Shown here one piece after another: positions 1-10,304 of a DNA stretch of 64,000 bases. Source of the DNA: Helicostylum pulchrum. Taxonomy: Eukaryota; Mucoromycota; Mucoromycetes; Mucorales; Mucoraceae. The stretch covers positions 1-64,000 of the forward strand of contig JAIXMO010000052.1 of assembly GCA_025677825.1 (NCBI GenBank), written 5' to 3'. Positions within the stretch are counted from its first letter, which is position 1; each line of letters begins with the position of its first letter. Under the pieces are notes generated by a model, which was not told the DNA's origin, made no database searches, and was given only the letters and a program-made list of their open reading frames with translations. Made by a program: the position numbers and the translations under genes.

Positions 1-441
1 CTTTTTTGCAAACATAATTTTCTCTTACCTAGCCTAACGAATTTATTTTACTCAAAGACTGCGAGTATACAGCCGTATGACCGAGATAGGTTTTAAATGT
101 AAAAAAAAAAAAAAAAAAAAAAGTGATACATATTTAAGATAGAATACACCGATTTAGTATACAACCTCATGCCTTCAGTAAAAAAGAAAATATGTGTATA
201 TAACAGAGTGAGTAATTTAACAGTAGTTAATTAAGAGTTACGATAAAATAAAATGCTTGGACAATGGCACAGTCTCGGCGTTTATAAAAAAGCTGTGTTG
301 TTATAGAGTTATATAGTGGACAAGGCGGGGAAAAAATAGGCCAACAAAAATTGGTATTTCTACACCCACCCCCGCTCATCTAATTTTTTTCCTTCTTATT
401 ACACCCCTACTCTTTCATTACCTTACACTAAAAAAAAAAAA
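1..441. other. Intergenic, promoter side of cytochrome b5
   Basis: No gene is visible. A poly-A run lies near 100-122. The last 90 bases before the cytochrome b5 ATG are pyrimidine-rich and end in an A-run, as in many fungal 5' leaders. Confidence 0.5.
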
Positions 442-1168
442 ATGGCCACTGTATACACTCAAACCGAAGTCGAAAAGCACAATGTCAAGGGTGACTTGTG
501 GATGACAATTCACGGAAAGGTTTACGATGTTTCTACTTTTGCTCAAGACGTAAGTTGCTTATATTTTTTATTTGTAGAATGCAGTTCATTGACAACACTT
601 TTTTTAAAAAAAAAAATAGCATCCTGGAGGTACCTGAAGTTTCTTAATTTTTTTATTTTTTTTGGTTTTTGTTTAGCGTAACTGATTTTTCTGTTTGTTT
701 GAATAGGAGAGGAAGCTATTTATGATGAAGCTGGTAAGAATACAATGTTTCAATGTGCTGATAAATTGTTAGTAATGTGAGAAAGTATAGGTAAGGATGC
801 TACCGAATCATTTGAAGATATTGGTCACTCTGATGAAGCTCGTGAGCAATTACAACAATTCTATATCGGTGAATTAGACTCTACCTGCGTAAGTATTTAT
901 GTGTAAAAAAAAAAAAAAAAAAAAAGGGTGTAAATGTTTTGACGTGTAATTTTTGATGTTTTAAAGGCTGCCAAGGCTGTCCCAGTTGCTGTTACTCCTA
1001 TTCCTCAAGATAAGCCCAAGGGATCGTAAGTGAAATTGGATATACAGATAACATGTTACTGATATAAAATACATGTATTATAGTGTTCTTCGTGTTCTTA
1101 TTCCCGCTGTTATTGTTGCTGGTATTCTTTTATACAAGTTTGTTATCGCACCTCAACAAAAGAACTAG
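442..1168 (+). CDS. CYB5: Cytochrome b5, tail-anchored, six exons
   Basis: This is a haem electron carrier of the ER membrane that feeds electrons to lipid desaturases and related oxidases. I read the exons as 442-549, 620-629, 707-733, 791-888, 967-1025 and 1084-1168, giving 128 residues, the usual size. The N-terminal domain has [21 protein letters not shown] and the haem-binding HPGG followed by [13 protein letters not shown]. The second axial His lies in [11 protein letters not shown] linker rich in A, V and P leads to a C-terminal hydrophobic anchor ([14 protein letters not shown]) and a short basic tail. HPGG is encoded across a 10-base second exon with clean splice signals on both sides. 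The start is the first ATG, in an A-rich context. Identity is secure; the exon joins rest on frame and motif continuity. Confidence 0.93.
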
Positions 1169-1395
1169 ATTTGTTTATTTATTATTAAAAAAGAACAAAA
1201 AGTGTAGCTAAGCGCCTAAAATAGAAAGATTTTTTAATGATTATGCATGGTGCGTTTATATAGATAAGAGATTAAATATAGTAAATGAATGATCGGCTAC
1301 ATGACGTGAATTATAAACAAGAATATCAAGAAAAAGTGTCAATTACGAGTAGATTATTTTTTTTCTATATCCTAAAAGATTACATGACGTATACA

Positions 1396-1436
<41 letters not shown>

Positions 1437-2156
1437 AAGAGGGTAAATAGCGTGTTATTTTAATGGAATAAATTCAAACTTTAAAATTTTAATCAATAAT
1501 ATTTGTATTATTCTAATTTCAGTAATGATATAATTTCTTGACTTTAAAAAAAACTAGTTGAACCACTCATAATCAATTTTTTTTTTTTTGGTTTGTAAAG
1601 GAGTTCATTATATGCACAACTAGTAGTATTGTTGGAGGAGGAAAAGGGTTATCCGTATATGTAAATGGACGCATGACCATAAGGTAACACCAGATAAAGA
1701 AGATACTGGACTTGAGTAACACCCGGTTATTGAATTGACCAAGCAAAATAAAAAAGATTTGGCTAGAGATAGTGGGGGGCCATTTTACGCCCATAAAATG
1801 TCAAATATAAATGAGTGTCCGTGTACATATTACTCTTTTTGTTTCCCCATGACTATTGTACACAAATCGATAACCTCACATGGCTCCCCTTTCATTAACT
1901 GTATATGTTAACACATGCAGTTTTTATCCAATAAAAATTTATCCTTTTTTTTTTTTTTTTTTTTTGCTGTATAAAAAATGACCTTTTTTTTTTATTATTC
2001 CGTTCTCTTTTTCTTATTATTGTCTCGGTTTATCTATAAAGCTTAATTTTTTTACAGCAATGTTATTTGAGTCACACCAATTTGGTAAAGAAAATATACA
2101 ATATACACACATATAAAAACCGTCTTATAATAATTTCTAATAAAGATACAAGTACC
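1169..2156. other. Intergenic
   Basis: No supported gene. It holds a (GT)n tract near 1399-1434 and a poly-T run near 1945-1965. A 73-codon minus-strand reading frame at 1573-1794 lacks protein-like composition and I do not accept it. Confidence 0.5.
1399..1434. repeat. (GT)n microsatellite
   Basis: About 18 uninterrupted GT units in the spacer after the cytochrome b5 gene. Confidence 0.9.
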
Positions 2157-2969
2157 ATGGTTGCAAAAGACAAGACCAATAATATGCCTCCCATCAAGCA
2201 TTATTATGATAGCGAAGACGACGATGAAACACTAGCAACAGCTATTGATGACTTGTCTAGTTTAATATTATATCCTTCACAACCTTTAATTGATACCGAA
2301 TTATTTCAAGATCAAATGCAAGATCCAAACAATCCTCATATATCCCAATGTCAAAACACTTACTTTATGGACGGTGGAGTAAGATTTATATCCGTAAGTT
2401 TCTTCTTTCGATAAATTTAATAGTAGTATTAGTAGTAACTAACACTATACGTTATATAAAAGTTGCCTACTTTAGGCAGTAATACAAAAGCAACGTCACC
2501 AATATCTCGTATATTCGAAGAATGGTTAGCAAATAAATTATACAGTCATCCTAATAAGATGGTAAATCTAACAAATGATGATGATGATGATGACGCTATG
2601 ATGATAGTTCAAGACGATATTTATAATGATCAATTACCAATATTAGAAGAGAATCTAGAGCTACTATCAGAAGACATAATCAACATATTTAAATCAAGAA
2701 AGAGAGCACTAAAAGGCTTATCCAACATATTAATCAAAATCAGAACGGGTCATGTCTATACCTATCATCAATTGGAAAACGGTCAGCCCTTAATCACTGA
2801 AGACATGGAAGACTTTTTTCAACAGTTTCCCTTATTTGTTGAAATACTCACTTTTGCTACGCAAGATGATAATAATGAAGAAACTGATAATATCAACTTT
2901 TTATTAGTCGTTGAAAACACTACTCTTAATCCCGGTGATCCTTATAAACTAATGGAAAATATTCATTAA
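2157..2969 (+). CDS. Unknown acidic protein, two exons
   Basis: I do not recognise this protein. Exons are 2157-2393 and 2463-2969, joined in phase 0 across a 69-base GT-AG intron, giving 247 residues. The start is the first in-frame ATG (AGTACCATGG context). The N-terminus has YYDSEDDDETL and a run of six Asp lies near residue 118. The C-terminal 120 residues look more ordered: EDIINIFKSRKRALKGLSNI, then RTGHVYTYHQLENGQP and EDFFQQFPLFVEIL. There is no membrane segment or signal peptide. The stop codon at 2967-2969 overlaps the stop of the opposite-strand Brl1/Brr6 gene, so the two 3' ends must share sequence. It could be an adaptor or chromatin-associated protein, but nothing here shows that. 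Confidence 0.75.
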
Positions 2970-4239
2970 ACTTTTTCGTCTTCAAATACTAATGGTTCAA
3001 TGTTTCTCATCATCATATTGTCCATTTCTTTTTCTTTGATTGGTTGATGTGTATTGCTGTTGTTACTGTAGTGATTTGTAATCGTTGCTCCACCTCTTCG
3101 CATAGACCACACAAATCCAAGCACTAAAACAATACTATAAAGCTATTATAAAATAATAACATTAAAATCATTTCCACACACACTCTTTTTTTTTCTTACC
3201 ATTGTCTTTAAACTAAGTGCGTCTGAAAACCCATCTACCATTTCTGCAAATGTTTCGGCCAACACCTTTGATTTACTGACTGAAATAGGCTCATGAATAC
3301 ATTTTTCCCAGTTTCTACATAAATCAATTATGGCTGGAAATCTAGTATTTGGTAGACACTTGTTATCTATGTACTGCTGCTGACAAAACCTTTTCTCATC
3401 AAGTAGAACTATTTTTTTTTTTTTTTACAAATTGTCTTAGCAAGCAAAAATAATAATAAAAAAAAACCACTTTACCAGATTCATATTTAGCGATTTTGTT
3501 ATGCATATCATGACTAAAATTAATACTAATGTGATAGGAAATATAAAGCATCCCAGTAAATAATATAGTCGCTATTAATATCTTGAAAAGTCCCGTAATG
3601 TAATAAATGGTACTGTGGCTTTCCGCTAAAGGATCTGGTGCAGAAGGATATTGGTAATGAAAATGCATACTATTTTTAGGTGTGCTTGATTGTCGCAGAG
3701 GTAAATTATATAGAGTGGGTGAATGAATAGGTGATGCGATGGGTGTAATTGGTATTTGTTTCTGTTCAACAGATATGCTGGGGTCGTAACATGACTCTTG
3801 GTTTAAAGTAGGCTCATTATTCACGGGCATTTCCACGTTTTCTTGCGGTGTCAATGGTGGACTAAATAAAACCAATGCATTCTACAAAAAAAGAGGTTAA
3901 ACATTGGTTTAGCAGCTACTTGTTATACTCATTTACCATTTTTTCTGATTGCTTTACTGGTGTTTCCGGTTTTACATTTAATTCTTGTATACGCAGTTCT
4001 TCATTTTCCTCCAAAGAAATGGAATCGTCCAGTGAAAATCCGCTTAATTTGTCACAGATGGCATTAGTTACCGCTGTTGTCTTTGAATGCATGATTTGAA
4101 AATAACTTTCTGGTATATGAAACATTCCTTCTGGTGGAGGTACGTATTTTTGTTCTGGGTTTGGGAAGACCCCTGGAGTAAAGTACTTTGGTCGATTGGT
4201 GTACTCATACTCCATAGAGTCTTCATACTCGTAGTCCAT
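2966..4239 (-). CDS. Brl1/Brr6-type nuclear envelope protein, four exons
   Basis: Brl1 and Brr6 are nuclear-envelope proteins needed for nuclear pore assembly and lipid balance. I read the exons as 4239-3937, 3881-3476, 3408-3200 and 3142-2966, giving 364 residues. The family core is clear: a membrane segment (GLFKILIATILFTGMLY), then the four-cysteine lumenal domain with FCQQQYIDNKCLPNTRFPA and IDLCRNWEKCIHEP. A helix with LAETFAEMVDGFSDALSL follows, then a second membrane segment (LYSIVLVLGFVW). The long N-terminus is proline- and serine-rich, as in the family. I chose the ATG at 4239 (MDYEYEDSMEYEY) because the open frame upstream of it has no ATG and ends at a possible splice acceptor. 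A longer N-terminus from an exon near 4623-4713 is possible but that stretch looks like mobile-element debris. Confidence 0.87.
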
Positions 4240-4458
4240 CAAGTCTGAATTCACTTTGAATGTATACAGGATTCCCTTTTGGATCTCCAAAGCTGAAAAA
4301 AAAAGGAAAATATTGGGTTTCTCAAAGTGACTGCAATTTTAAAACCCCACTTTAGACAAAAATTCAAATGGTCACATTTCAACTTACAAAACCAATTTGT
4401 TTGATTTTATTTAACGTAATTGAGGGAAGTGATTCTGTATGATTACACACCTGGACAT

Positions 4459-4516
4459 AGTGTATTACATCTCTGATTTGGGCAGAGTAATACACTGAAC
4501 AGAGTAACACACTGAA
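4459..4516. repeat. Hairpin plus 17-base tandem repeat
   Basis: AGTGTATTA at about 4459 is matched in reverse by TAATACACT near 4489, with CTCTG/CAGAG inside the stem. The right arm belongs to a 17-base unit (CAGAGTAATACACTGAA) repeated once with one change at 4483-4516, and partly a third time. Confidence 0.7.
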
Positions 4517-4622
4517 CAAAGTAACATCATCAATTTTAACAGTTTCAGTATTATTTCTGGAGCAATCGGAGCAAGACTATTTTTATAATTATAAAAGTAC
4601 ATATTTAAAGCCTAGTTAGTTA

Positions 4623-5030
4623 CCTTGGAGGTCATGTATTCCGTAACGGGAACTGTCACTAGTCGGTAGTCCTTCACGCTCAGCAACTTTTAACTTCTTT
4701 ACAAGACGTCTTGCTAAACCTGAAATAGTGCCTTTTCATCGTACATGGAAGGAAATGCTGCGTCTCCAAGGGCAACTAGTAGCGGGAATCCCATTGTCTT
4801 GTTCAAATGGTTTTAGCTTTTTTTATTTCCGTTCTCTTCTTTTCCTTTCATTTTCCTTGTTCTGTTACAAGTTGACGCGGATGCTCGAGTTTCTCAAAGC
4901 AATACAAACAAGGTTTGGATGTATTGTTCTCGTTGGTGATACATACTACACGCCCCTTTTCCCACGTAACTCTTCGAGCCATATCTTCGATGGCCTTTAA
5001 TTCGAGACCCAACACCCGTTCCCCCGTCTT
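4623..5030 (-). pseudogene. Decayed TnpB/Fanzor-like fragments
   Basis: Two minus-strand pieces look like parts of a TnpB-type (Fanzor) RuvC nuclease. The piece at 5030-4848 reads KTGERVLGLELKAIED, then RVVCITNENNTSKPCLYCFE, which has the T-S-K-x-C-x-x-C start of the family's zinc ribbon, and ends in a stop. The second piece (about 4799-4623) reads PLLVALGDAAFPS and, after a frameshift, KGTISGLARRLVKKLKVAER, which resembles the stretch that precedes the zinc ribbon in this family. The two pieces lie in the opposite of the expected order, so the copy is rearranged or chimeric. No start codon or complete domain survives. The match is by eye and could be partly chance for the second piece. Confidence 0.5.
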
Positions 5031-5351
5031 TTACGAACATGACTAATTCCTGATTTTTTGAACGTATTTCGTATTATTATTAGTTTACGATGCTAGACAA
5101 TGCAATATTGCCTTACAGTTTGTTTTTAAAACAAGTCCTACCTTCTTACGGCATAACGTCATCGTCTTTCTAGACTTTCTGTAACCACAACCAACGTCAA
5201 TCTCTATTGGCTTTATTACATTTACGTTTTTGTAAAGTAAGATATTGTTCGTTAGCTTGGTCAAGTTTAAAATCATCACTGTCCCATAAAGGTATGTTCC
5301 TTTTTCTGAAGGTGAAATGGGGGATCGATCATTATGAAACGTGTGTGGCTA

Positions 5352-5358
5352 TATAAAA
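5352..5358 (+). promoter_or_regulatory. TATA box of cytidine deaminase
   Basis: TATAAAA lies 106 bases before the ATG, a normal fungal distance allowing for a 5' leader. Confidence 0.6.
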
Positions 5359-5457
5359 CCCACCCGGTGTTTTAATTAAAAGGTGTCATGTTGTTACATA
5401 TAAATATAAGCATGATAGGGTTTCTTTCTTTTTTCTTTTTTTTTCTTTTTGTTATCT

Positions 5458-6146
5458 ATGACTACACAAACCATCGAACTTGAACAACGTAAAGAGTTGT
5501 TTCAATCAGCTTTAGAAGGTAAAATAAGAAAATAAATTATTCCTTTTGTATAGCCTGACTTTGATAATTATAGCTAGAGAAACCTCATATTCGCCTTATT
5601 CCAAATTTAGAGTGGGTGCTGCACTTTTAACACAAGACGGTACCTTATTTAAAGGTAAGAAAGAAAGAAAAAAGGTACAGGTTTAATATTTGTTAAGTAA
5701 CGTATGGTTAGGTTGTAATGTAGAGAATTCATCTTATGGTAAGTTTACAGGATGAACTTTTTTTTTTTGCTCATGTTCCTGTGCCTTTTTTTAGGAGCTG
5801 CTATTTGTGCTGAAAGAACAGCGTTCGTCAAAGCGGTCGTAAGTAAATAAAAAAAATAAAAAAAACGCTTCAATACTAAAAAAAGAAAAAAGAGTGAAGG
5901 ACATCTTAAATTTAGTGCATTAGCTATTTCTAGTGACCAAACCGAGTTTATCACACCTTGTGGTATTTGCAGGTAAGAGAAGAAAGAAAAAAGAAAGAAA
6001 AAGACTAAAAGTGAATACGTTAATATAGACAATTTGTATCTGAATTTGTATCAAAAGATATGCCAGTTTATTTGTTAAATAAGGATGGAGATCATAAAGA
6101 ATATAGATTTGAGCAACTATTGCCTTTAGCATTTAGTTTAGTTTAG
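5458..6146 (+). CDS. CDD1: Cytidine deaminase, six exons
   Basis: It converts cytidine and deoxycytidine to uridine and deoxyuridine in pyrimidine salvage. Exons are 5458-5518, 5574-5654, 5712-5738, 5795-5838, 5893-5972 and 6029-6146, giving 136 residues, the normal length of the small tetrameric enzyme. The motifs are complete: YSPYSKFRVGAALLT near residue 25, CNVENSSYG, the catalytic and zinc-binding ICAERTAF, and TPCGICRQ with the other two zinc Cys. Exon 3 is only 27 bases and encodes the substrate-binding CNVENSSY. A TATA box stands 106 bases upstream. It converges on the J-domain gene, with 39 bases between stop codons. Confidence 0.95.
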
Positions 6147-6185
6147 AACAAGGAGAAGAACACCTTTCTTGAAGAAAAAATGTGT

Positions 6186-7008
6186 TTATTTCATCATGCC
6201 CGATGCACCAGCTGTAACAAACCGAGCTAATAAACTTGTTAATATATTTCTACGTTGTTCGGTATCTAATTTTTGAAATGCTGAATAGACAGAGACACCT
6301 AATAAAAGTCAAGTTAGTAACTTATTGAGTAACTAGCTTAGTTTTTACCTTTGTGATCTCTCACTTGACCTAATGTTTTTCCTGCCAATGCACCCTATTT
6401 TAAATATGAATAAATAATTGATTTTTTTAAAAAAAAAATTAAGTCATACTTACAACAGCTGCGCCAGGTACATTACCAAAAATAAAGCCTAAAACTGCAC
6501 CAGCTCCGGCACCTAAAACTCTCCAAATGTGTGTAGGATGTTCCACTAGAACGTAAAAGGTTTTTTAGCATTTTTATATCTGTTTTAAACAAAACAAAAC
6601 AAACATTTACCGTCTGGTTTTAATAATTCTTCAAATATATCTCCAAATATATGATTTGCTTGTGTTGTAGAAGCGTTAGGCATAGCAGAAGCGAATGAAG
6701 CAAAACGATCTTGGTTGGATCGGGACTTGTCATAAGATTCTCGTCTTGATCGATCACCCAAGATGTAATAAGCATCAGCAACAAGTTGAAATTTTCTAGT
6801 GGCTTCTTCTCGTTCTCGAACAGTAGCAGTGGAAGGAAGTCTATCTGGGTGATTTAAAAGAGCTTGTTTTTTATACGCTATATTAAATTTAGCAATTGCT
6901 TGGCAGTAACAATAAGAAAATTTTTATTTAATTACCTTCACGAATTTCATCGTGAGTACTTGATACAGGTATTTCAAGTATAAAATAATAATCTGGTACG
7001 TTGGACAT
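6186..7008 (-). CDS. J-domain (DnaJ-like) protein, five exons
   Basis: This is a co-chaperone that would stimulate an Hsp70 partner. Exons are 7008-6936, 6898-6611, 6545-6454, 6394-6349 and 6298-6186, about 203 residues. The J domain fills residues 4-85: DYYFILEIPVSSTHDEIREA, the essential HPD tripeptide in LLNHPDRLP, and ADAYYILGDRSRRESYDKSR. The C-terminal half has HPTHIWRVLGAGAGAVLGFI and NVPGAVVGALAG, a glycine/alanine-rich hydrophobic stretch that could sit in a membrane, and a conserved-looking tail RRNILTRLLARF. There is no zinc-finger or substrate domain, so it is a short class III type. It is divergent from UAP1, with 237 bases shared. Confidence 0.88.
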
Positions 7009-7202
7009 TTTTTATATGAGCAAACAATAAAAGAGAGAAAAAGAGATAATAATAACAATGATCCTTTTTGTTCGATAAAGGTCACGCGGATACTTTGCCT
7101 TTGTTTGCCTATTTTAGACTTGAACGAAGATCTAAAATGAGTATGATACGCTCGGGAAATTTATGCTCAAAGAGAGAGAAATCGGCAAGTTAAAAACTCT
7201 TT

Positions 7203-7223
7203 TCTCTCTCTCTCTCTCTCTCT
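7203..7223. repeat. (CT)n tract before UAP1
   Basis: About 10 CT units lie 25 bases before the UAP1 ATG. CT-rich tracts at this position are common in fungal leaders and may help set the transcription start. Confidence 0.8.
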
Positions 7224-7245
7224 TTAACACCTTTTACAGTACCAA

Positions 7246-8723
7246 ATGAATTATGAAACCATCTTTAAAAAGTATAAAAACGCAGGTCAAGAACATGTCT
7301 TTAAATTCTTTAATGAATTAAACAAGACAGACCAGGAAATTTTCTTGACACAATTGAGTCAAGTGGACATAGACCAAGTATCTGTTCTAATACAGCAAGC
7401 AATGTCTCATAAATTAACCCAAGACATTGATCAATTAGAACCTTTACCGCAAAATGTCATGGATATCGTTCATCCGCAATGGTACCAAACTGGTTTACAA
7501 TTGATCGCTGAAAACAAGGTAGCTGTCATTTTAATGGCCGGCGGTCAAGGTACTCGTCTTGGTTCACAAGATCCAAAAGGCTGTTATGATATAGGTCTTC
7601 CCTCACATAAATCTCTATTTCAGTTACAAGCTGAAAGAATTCAACGTTTACAAGCATTGGCGTCTTCTTTTTACAGTAAAAATTCCATTATTCCTTGGTA
7701 CATTATGACTTCAGGTCCTACCGATATTCCAACTCGCCAATTCTTTAAGCAACATAATTATTTCGGTTTATCTAAACAAAACGTCTTGTTCTTTAAACAA
7801 GGAGTATTACCTTGCTTTGATTTACAAGGTAAATTTATGTTAGAAGAAAAGGGAAAGGTAAAATACATGTACGTTGATAAATCAGCATCAATACTAAACT
7901 GCTACTATATAAATAGTTGGCGGTTGCTCCAGACGGTAATGGTGGCATTTATAACGCTCTTCACAAAGAAGGCGTAATTAAATTATTAAAAGAACGAGGT
8001 ATCCTTTATTCTCATTGTTACTGCGTAGACAATAGTTTAGCCAAAGTGGCAGATCCTATATTTATTGGTTACTGTGCTTCGCGTCACACAGACGTTGGGA
8101 TCAAAGTAGTTGCTAAAAATAACCCAGAAGAGCCAGTGGGAGTAGTTGCTCGTCGCAATGGAAAGTACGGTGTAGTAGAGTATTCTGAAATCAGTGCCGA
8201 GCTTGCAAATATGCGTTCCAATCAAGATGGCAGTTTGATCTATGGTGCTGCTAATATCGCAAATCATTTCTTTTCTACCGATTTCTTGGAGCGTGTGCCT
8301 TCTTTTGCCGATCAATTAGAGTACCATGTCGCTCATAAAAAGATTTCGTTTATTAATGTCAGTACTGGAGAGCGAGTATTTCCTAAAGAACTGAATGGTA
8401 TCAAGTTGGAACGCTTTGTGTTTGATGTGTTTAGTCATAGTGAGGCATTTAGTGTGTTACACGTAGATCGCGCAGATGAATTCGCTCCGCTAAAAAATGG
8501 GTCAGGTGCAGGTGTCGATTGTCCAGAGACTTCTCGCACTGCTATTTTGAACCAAGCGCAAAGATTTATTACACAGGCAGGTGGTCACTATCAAGATCAA
8601 TCGATTGAGGTAGAGATATCGCCGTTACTCTCTTATGGCGGTGAAAATTTAGAAAAATTGAATGGTAAATTTATTAAAAAATCTTGTATATTAAATAGTT
8701 TAGATGATGTTTATTCCCTATAA
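7246..8723 (+). CDS. UAP1: UDP-N-acetylglucosamine pyrophosphorylase, two exons
   Basis: It makes UDP-GlcNAc from UTP and GlcNAc-1-phosphate in the cytosol, the last step before chitin, N-glycan and GPI-anchor synthesis. Exons are 7246-7857 and 7917-8723, phase 0, giving 472 residues against roughly 480-520 in relatives. The nucleotide-binding signature MAGGQGTRLGSQDPKGCYD is near residue 98. APDGNGGIYNAL, which binds the sugar nucleotide, begins exon 2, and VEYSEI and NVSTG-type blocks follow. The C-terminus has FAPLKNGSGAGVDCPETSR, typical of eukaryotic UAP1. The intron (59 bases) is necessary: reading through it shifts out of frame just before the conserved PDGNGG. In a chitin- and chitosan-rich fungus this should be an essential gene. 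Confidence 0.96.
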
Positions 8724-9256
8724 AAAGAAAGACCTTTTTTTTTATTACTATTATTATTACCTTCTTGTAAAATAGCAAACTTATTGTACGATACAAAATG
8801 AAATTTTAACTTTTCCATCTAAAAACTTACGGATTTCTGACTTTGAGAGAAAGTATTTTTGCTTGAGTTAATAGGCAGAGTGGAATCAATTGCGCAATTT
8901 TTGGCTCATTCCATTCCTTTGTATTTCTGTTCACTTATCACGAATTTGGCGTCAGTCACTGCCCTGAAGGTCTGTAGATTGATCATATTATCGAGCATCA
9001 ATTGTCAATTCCCTTTTGTTTGCTGAATATCTTCATCGAGCCGGTTTCTTTCTGCTTTTATTGCCTGTATTTTTTCAAACAGATAGGAGTTATCGTAAGT
9101 GATGACACAAACCAATCAAAAGGATCCTGTTATCTGGTTTTTTTTTCTGACTAATCTGACTAATTATTTAAAAAATTCTCTTCTTTCTTTTTTTCAACTT
9201 CTTTTTTATACACATATATATATAAAAAAAGCCAACAAACTTACATTAAAGAAAAC
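8724..9256. other. Intergenic, UAP1 3' end and DRE2 promoter
   Basis: No gene seen. A TATATATATAAAAAAA stretch lies about 35 bases before the DRE2 start. Confidence 0.5.
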
Positions 9257-10304
9257 ATGTCGTTAAATTCATTTACTGCTGGAGATAAGGTATTATTTGT
9301 TGCACCTGCAACTGTTGATCAAGCTACTTTTATTCAAGTCAAGAATTCTGTTCAAGAACAAGTAGGTTCAAATGGTCAAACAGCCTTTGAAGTATTTGAG
9401 CGTGTCTCTGAAGGTAAAACAATTGTTTCTTTTTAAAAGTTGTTATATCAGCTTAAAAATTAACATTTAGTTTTTAGCTCCTTTGATCAAGTCTAGTTAT
9501 AACCTCATTTACTCTAATCTTTTCTCTCCTTCTGTTTCTATTCATACACCTTCCATGTTCTCTCATTACTTGAATACTTTGGCAGCTGGTGGTCGTTTGA
9601 TTTTAGAAGAAGTTGTATTGTTGGTCGATTTAGCAAATACCGTTTGTCCCATTACTCGTAAATCAACCGATTTAGAATCCATGTTGAAGCTTGCTGGTTT
9701 TGTTGAAGTTACAGTCAGCAATGTTGCTCCAGTTTCCGACGAAACTTTGGCTGCTTATTTTAGATTATGGGGTACAACCAAGATTGAACAAGGCGTTAGT
9801 AGATTGACAGGTAAATTTGGTATTGCTCATATTGAGGCCAAAAAGCCAGCTTATGAAGTTGGTCAAAAGATGAAGTTAAACTTTAAAAAGAAGCCTGGTA
9901 ACAAAAAGGCCGTTTGGGCCAGTGTGTCAACTGATGATATTGAGGATGATGATTTATTATTGGATGAATCTGACAGAGTAAAGCCTAGTAAGGAATCTTT
10001 AGCTAGACCAGATGATTGTGAATTGACAGAAGGAAAGAGAAAGGCTTGTAAGAATTGTACTTGCGGTAGAGCTGAAGAAGAAGAAGCAGAGGCAAACGGT
10101 GTTGTCTCTTTGGATTTAATGGATGATATTCAAGATGAAATTGTTGAAATTGATCCTACACCAAAGAAGGCTGGTTGTGGAAGTTGTACTTTAGGTGATG
10201 CCTTTAGATGTTCCACTTGTCCTTACTTGGGTATGCCTGCTTTTACTGCTGGTGAAAAGGTTGCTTTGGGTGGCATGTTTGCTCAAGATGATATCGAGTT
10301 TTAA
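9257..10304 (+). CDS. DRE2: Anamorsin/Dre2, cytosolic Fe-S assembly, two exons
   Basis: Dre2 passes electrons from the diflavin reductase Tah18 to the cytosolic iron-sulfur assembly machinery. Exons are 9257-9413 and 9478-10304, giving 327 residues. Residues 1-150 form the methyltransferase-like domain (FSHYLNTLAAGGRLILEEVV and LKLAGFVEVTVSN). A linker follows with the conserved basic stretch KLNFKKKPGNKKAVWA and acidic DDIEDDDLLLDESDR. The C-terminus carries both Fe-S motifs: CKNCTCGRAEEE (with an upstream Cys in RPDDCELTEGKRKAC), and CGSCTLGDAFRCSTCPYLGM, a CxxC-x7-CxxC signature. All cluster-binding cysteines are present. The start is the ATG after the TATA stretch, and the intron is phase 1. 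Confidence 0.96.

Larger units (their letters stand above)
4240..5457. other. Spacer with decayed mobile-element sequence
   Basis: No intact gene. It holds a hairpin and short tandem repeat near 4459-4520 and a decayed TnpB/Fanzor-like stretch on the minus strand at about 4623-5030. The last 150 bases are the cytidine deaminase promoter. Confidence 0.5.

Noticed and set aside
1573..1794. 73-codon minus-strand frame
   Set aside because: No ordered motif, low-complexity AT-driven composition, no promoter or splice context.
4623..4713. Upstream exon of the Brl1/Brr6 gene (LARRLVKKLKVAEREGLPTS...)
   Set aside because: It can be spliced in frame to 4295, but lacks an ATG, needs a 330-base intron, and resembles mobile-element sequence. 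The ATG at 4239 already gives a normal protein.
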